Source: Candidatus Poribacteria bacterium
GTDB lineage: Bacteria > Poribacteria > WGA-4E > B28-G17
Assembly (NCBI GenBank): GCA_003645735.1
Contig: QNBQ01000049.1
Coordinates: forward strand, 1-8,171
Length of the DNA: 8,171 nucleotides
Reading direction: 5' to 3'
This document shows, one piece after another, positions 5,286 through 8,171 of the stretch. The translations under genes were made by a program, and so were the position numbers. Below the pieces are notes generated by a model, which saw only the letters and a list, made by a program, of their open reading frames with translations, made no database searches and was not told where the DNA came from. The number at the start of each line of letters is the position of its first letter. Position 1 is the stretch's first letter.

Positions 5286-7650
5286 CGAAATCGACCTTGA
5301 TCGTCTTTATCTCGTAGGCCCCCATCTCAAACCTCAGCCTTCCCCCTTCGAACCCGACCTCCCCCATCACCCTCTCCATCATGTCCGTCAGGGCGGCCGA
5401 TCCGATAGGCCAGGCCGTCTCGACCGCCGCCTCGCACGCCCTCCCCTCGAACTCATACGCCCTCAGGACGAACCCGTCCGAGTCGTAGGCTCTCTTAAAA
5501 ACCTCCAGGATCACGTTCCGCGGCCTTATCCTGACGAAGGAGAGCTGAGGCGGGAGCCGGCCCGGGTGGGGGTCGATCACCGCCGTTATGAGCGGGCCGT
5601 TCAGCTCACATCCCCTCCGCATCACCTCGCCGTCCCTCCAGTCCCCCTCGTGGGGGATGAGCGAGTAGTTGATCTCGTGTCGGCCCTCGTCGGTGTTGTA
5701 GGCCGGCTCGGTGGGGCTTCTCAGGACGCTCATCCTCAGGGTGCTCCCCTCGACGTCGTGGCCGTATCTGGAGTCGTTCAGCAGCGCGGCCCCGAACCCC
5801 TCCTCCGAGAGGTCGACCCATCTCTGGGCCGGATACTCCAGCCCATCGGCCGGCCGGACGATCGTCCCGTAGGCCGTCTCATACGTGACGGTCGGGTTCT
5901 CAAGCCTCAGGGGGAAGGCGATCTTTATCATCCAGTGGACGTCGTGCCAGTCGACGATCAGCTTGAAATCGACCCTCCTCATCCCGGCGTAGAGCATCAC
6001 CTCCTGGGCGAAGGTCGAGCTCTCAAACCCCCTGCTGATCCTGACCCTGGCCCTCAGCGGCCCCCTCTCGAGGACCTCGATGACCGGCTCGCCCATCACC
6101 TCGTGCGCCCTTCCCGGGGGCCTCGCGATCGTATCGCTCCCCTTCACGAACCTCCCCTCCGAGTCGCCCTCGTCCTCTATGGCGACGATCAGGTTGGCGA
6201 GCCTCCCCTCCTCCACCAGCTCGCGGCCCGAGCTTTTATCGAATACGCTCCTCAGATAGCCGGTCTCCGGGTCGATCTCGACCCTTAAAAACTTGTTCTC
6301 CAGCGTCAGGCCGGAGACGGACAGGTCGGTCTCGAAGCGGGGCGGCTCCCCCTCGGCCAGCCTGTAGAGCCTGTATCCGATCGAGGGGACCTCCTCGGCG
6401 ATGAAGAACAGCCTCCCCTCGGCGGTCATCTGGCATGGGATCTCCCTCCCCTCCGCGTTCAGGACCTTAAGCTCGGCCCCCTCGGGTATATCGAGCTCGA
6501 CCGGCCCCGTCCTGTCCCACGACAGCGCGTTGAACAGCAGAACGGCCTTTCCCTCCCCGCGGGTATCGATCTCCCCGGCCAGCGCCGAGATCCCCTCCTC
6601 CAGGAGCTTGGAGCATGACTCCTCGATCATCTCGTAGAAGGCCATCGCGTCCCTGCAAACCGGCGGTATGCCGCTGCCGCCTATGATGTCGTGGAACTGG
6701 TTGAAGAGCAGCTTCCTCCAATCCTCGTAGAGCTCCTCCGCCGGGTAGGGGAGGCCGAGCTGTATCGAGGCTACGGAGCGGAGCTTTTCGGTCGCGAGCA
6801 GCAGGTTCTCGCACCGCCTGTTCATCCTCTTTATCTCGCCGCAGTTGGTCAGATCGCCCACGAGCTCGAACCCCAGCTCGTCCCTCAGGACGGGCAGGTC
6901 GGGGTTTTGGGAGAGGATCGCGTCCACGAACCCCCTGAAGGTGCCGAACCTCACCTCCAGCTCGGGCCGCGCCTCCTCCGCGAACGACCTGACCGCCTCT
7001 ATCTCCTCGGGCGTCGGGCCGCCCCCGTGATCGCCCCTCCCTATCCTGATCATCACGTCCCTCACGCCGTATCGCTCGCTCATCTCCTCGAAGAACCGGA
7101 CCCACCTCTCGGATGGCGTGAGATCGTGAAGCGGCTTGCAGGCCAGCACCCTCGACCCGTCCGGCGCCTCCCACCAGAACAGCCTCTCACCCTTCTCGCC
7201 CCGCTTGAACATGTATGAGTCGATCCCGCACTTCCTCATGATCTGGGGCAGCTGCCAGGGGTGGCTCCAGGCGTCCTCCTGCCAGGCGGTCGTCACCTCC
7301 ACGCCGAACTTCTCCAGGAAATACCTCTTGCCCATGACGAACTGCCTCACCAGCGACTCGCCGCACGGCTCCCCTCCCTCGAACTCGACATACATCCCCC
7401 CGACGATCTCCCACCGCCCTTCACGGACCCTCCTCCTGATCTCCTCGAAGATCTCGGGGTATAGCTCCTCCATCGCCCGGTAAAGCGGCACCTGGCTCTG
7501 GGCGAAGGTGTAGTCGGGGTATCTCTCCATGTTGCGAAGGGCCAGCGAGAAGGTCGGCCTGCAGCACCTGTGTATCGTCTCCGGGTCATACCTCCACAGC
7601 CACGCCACGTCTATGTGCGACTGCGGCACGACGTGTATCCTCCCCCTCAT
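5278..7650 (-). CDS. GH38-family alpha-mannosidase-type glycoside hydrolase
   Basis: The 790-residue protein matches the GH38 layout. It has an N-terminal catalytic domain opening IHVVPQSHIDVAWLW, in which His-12 and Asp-14 are the expected zinc ligands. The Q-S-Q segment is at 51-53 and GESLVRQF at 97-104. TAWQEDAWSHPWQLPQIMRKCGI (121-143) supplies the likely nucleophile Asp-126. FNQFHDIIGGSG (316-327) has His-320 as the last zinc ligand. The rest (about 350-790) is the beta-rich C-terminal half typical of the family. GH38 enzymes remove alpha-mannose with retention, using zinc. The usual PDxFG around the nucleophile is changed to ED-AWSH here, so substrate preference may differ. No signal peptide is evident, so it is probably cytosolic and acts on imported oligosaccharides. 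It overlaps the upstream gene by 4 bases (ATGA). Confidence 0.92.
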   Translation of the reverse strand: MRGRIHVVPQSHIDVAWLWRYDPETIHRCCRPTFSLALRNMERYPDYTFAQSQVPLYRAMEELYPEIFEEIRRRVREGRWEIVGGMYVEFEGGEPCGESLVRQFVMGKRYFLEKFGVEVTTAWQEDAWSHPWQLPQIMRKCGIDSYMFKRGEKGERLFWWEAPDGSRVLACKPLHDLTPSERWVRFFEEMSERYGVRDVMIRIGRGDHGGGPTPEEIEAVRSFAEEARPELEVRFGTFRGFVDAILSQNPDLPVLRDELGFELVGDLTNCGEIKRMNRRCENLLLATEKLRSVASIQLGLPYPAEELYEDWRKLLFNQFHDIIGGSGIPPVCRDAMAFYEMIEESCSKLLEEGISALAGEIDTRGEGKAVLLFNALSWDRTGPVELDIPEGAELKVLNAEGREIPCQMTAEGRLFFIAEEVPSIGYRLYRLAEGEPPRFETDLSVSGLTLENKFLRVEIDPETGYLRSVFDKSSGRELVEEGRLANLIVAIEDEGDSEGRFVKGSDTIARPPGRAHEVMGEPVIEVLERGPLRARVRISRGFESSTFAQEVMLYAGMRRVDFKLIVDWHDVHWMIKIAFPLRLENPTVTYETAYGTIVRPADGLEYPAQRWVDLSEEGFGAALLNDSRYGHDVEGSTLRMSVLRSPTEPAYNTDEGRHEINYSLIPHEGDWRDGEVMRRGCELNGPLITAVIDPHPGRLPPQLSFVRIRPRNVILEVFKRAYDSDGFVLRAYEFEGRACEAAVETAWPIGSAALTDMMERVMGEVGFEGGRLRFEMGAYEIKTIKVDFGR

Positions 7651-8171
7651 CCCTCACCTCCAAGCCGTTTCAACATCTCCAAAGCCCTCTCGACGATCAT
7701 CTCCCCCGTCCCCCTTTCGACGAAGCTGTGGAAGCCGGTCCAGACCTGATATCCCCCCAGCTCGAACGCCTTCTCGTCGGGGATGTAGCCTATCCAATCG
7801 TTGGCCAGGCTAATAGGGAAAGTGTATCTGAAGGGGGATCGCCGTTTCAGGTCGATCCCCAGCGACGTGAACATCTCGCCCGGCACCCCCACCAGCTTCA
7901 CATCCCCTATGGAGACGACCTGCAGCCAGCTCCTCCTGACCTCCCCCTGCCTTCCGGCAAGCTCCCGCCTCATCCCCCTGAAGACCTCTATGACCGGCTC
8001 GGGGTCGGCGAGCCTCCTGCGGCAGTAGTATGAGACGGCCGCCTCCTCCGCCTCCTCGTCGAACCTCCTCACCCTGAACTCGAACTCCTCCTTTACGGAT
8101 CGCAGCCGGTCGACCCTCATCTCCTCCGCCTTTGAGAGCGCCTCCTCGACCGCCTCCTTTATCCTGTGGAC
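7647..8171 (-). CDS. Neutral/alkaline ceramidase-like protein, C-terminal part (5' end beyond the window)
   Basis: The frame runs open to the window edge, giving at least 174 residues. An internal ATG at 8120 is not needed as a start. The visible part resembles the end of the catalytic domain of neutral/alkaline non-lysosomal ceramidase-like proteins. QVVSIGDVKLVGVPGEMFTSLG (encoded about 7857-7922) is followed by FPISLANDWIGYIPDEKAF and GGYQVWTG, and the end reads GTGEMIVERALEMLKRL. The Glu of PGEMF is in the place of a zinc-ligand glutamate of bacterial ceramidase. The histidine ligands and active serine would lie outside the window. It lacks the extra C-terminal immunoglobulin-like domain of the Pseudomonas enzyme. 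Many short relatives are annotated ceramidase without proven activity, so an amidase or hydrolase of other lipids or sugars is possible. It heads the visible minus-strand operon. Confidence 0.82.
   Translation of the reverse strand, partial: VHRIKEAVEEALSKAEEMRVDRLRSVKEEFEFRVRRFDEEAEEAAVSYYCRRRLADPEPVIEVFRGMRRELAGRQGEVRRSWLQVVSIGDVKLVGVPGEMFTSLGIDLKRRSPFRYTFPISLANDWIGYIPDEKAFELGGYQVWTGFHSFVERGTGEMIVERALEMLKRLGGEG
7654..7661 (-). promoter_or_regulatory. Shine-Dalgarno for the GH38 gene
   Basis: On the minus strand GGAGGTGA ends 3 bases before the ATG at 7650. It lies inside the last codons of the upstream gene and, with the ATGA start-stop overlap, fixes this start and indicates coupled translation. 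Confidence 0.7.

Noticed and set aside
5212..6288. A 358-codon open frame on the plus strand opposite the GH38 gene
   Set aside because: It is rich in Pro, Arg, His and Asp with no recognisable domain, as expected when a GC-rich, strongly biased gene is read backwards. The GH38 frame on the other strand has clear motifs.

Overview
The window is dense bacterial DNA, GC-rich at roughly 60-65% by rough hand counts. Codon use is distinctive: Arg is mostly AGG, Ile is often ATA, and GAG and GGG are abundant. Ribosome-binding sites are strong (GGAGGTGAT-type), and one promoter has a perfect TATAAT, so a bacterium is far more likely than an archaeon. The pairing of a neutral-ceramidase-like protein, a GH38 glycosidase and a Gfo/Idh/MocA oxidoreductase recalls uncultivated sugar-degrading lineages such as Poribacteria or Latescibacteria. 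The sequence alone does not prove this. No rRNA, tRNA, CRISPR array, insertion sequence or long repeat was seen, and no gene-free stretch exceeds 300 bases.

Left part (1-475): a short leader with a weak possible promoter, then an orphan ribbon-helix-helix protein (141-380) that looks like the antitoxin half of a toxin-antitoxin pair. Where a toxin gene would start there is only a 22-codon reading frame (368-436). It ends inside a good sigma70-type promoter (408-437).

Plus-strand operon (476-4197): six genes are packed with tiny gaps or overlaps: a two-domain GNAT acetyltransferase, hicB antitoxin, hicA toxin, a PfkB-family sugar kinase with an inositol-kinase-like signature, RimI (ribosomal protein alanine N-acetyltransferase) and RimK (ATP-grasp glutamate ligase). 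The promoter at 408-437 probably drives all of them. hicA has clearly lower GC and different codon use, as if it came from elsewhere. RimI and RimK overlap by 68 bases, giving RimI an unusual C-terminal tail.

Minus-strand operon (8171 down to 4173): a neutral/alkaline-ceramidase-like protein (its 5' part lies outside the window), a GH38-type alpha-mannosidase and a Gfo/Idh/MocA oxidoreductase. They are translationally coupled: an ATGA overlap, then a stop codon inside the next gene's Shine-Dalgarno. The oxidoreductase lacks the usual EKP lysine motif and carries an HGG motif resembling the NAD-dependent GH109 glycosidases. The three plausibly form a catabolic unit for a glycoconjugate or glycolipid, but the substrate cannot be read from sequence. 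The two operons converge and overlap tail-to-tail by 25 bases, with no clear terminator between them.
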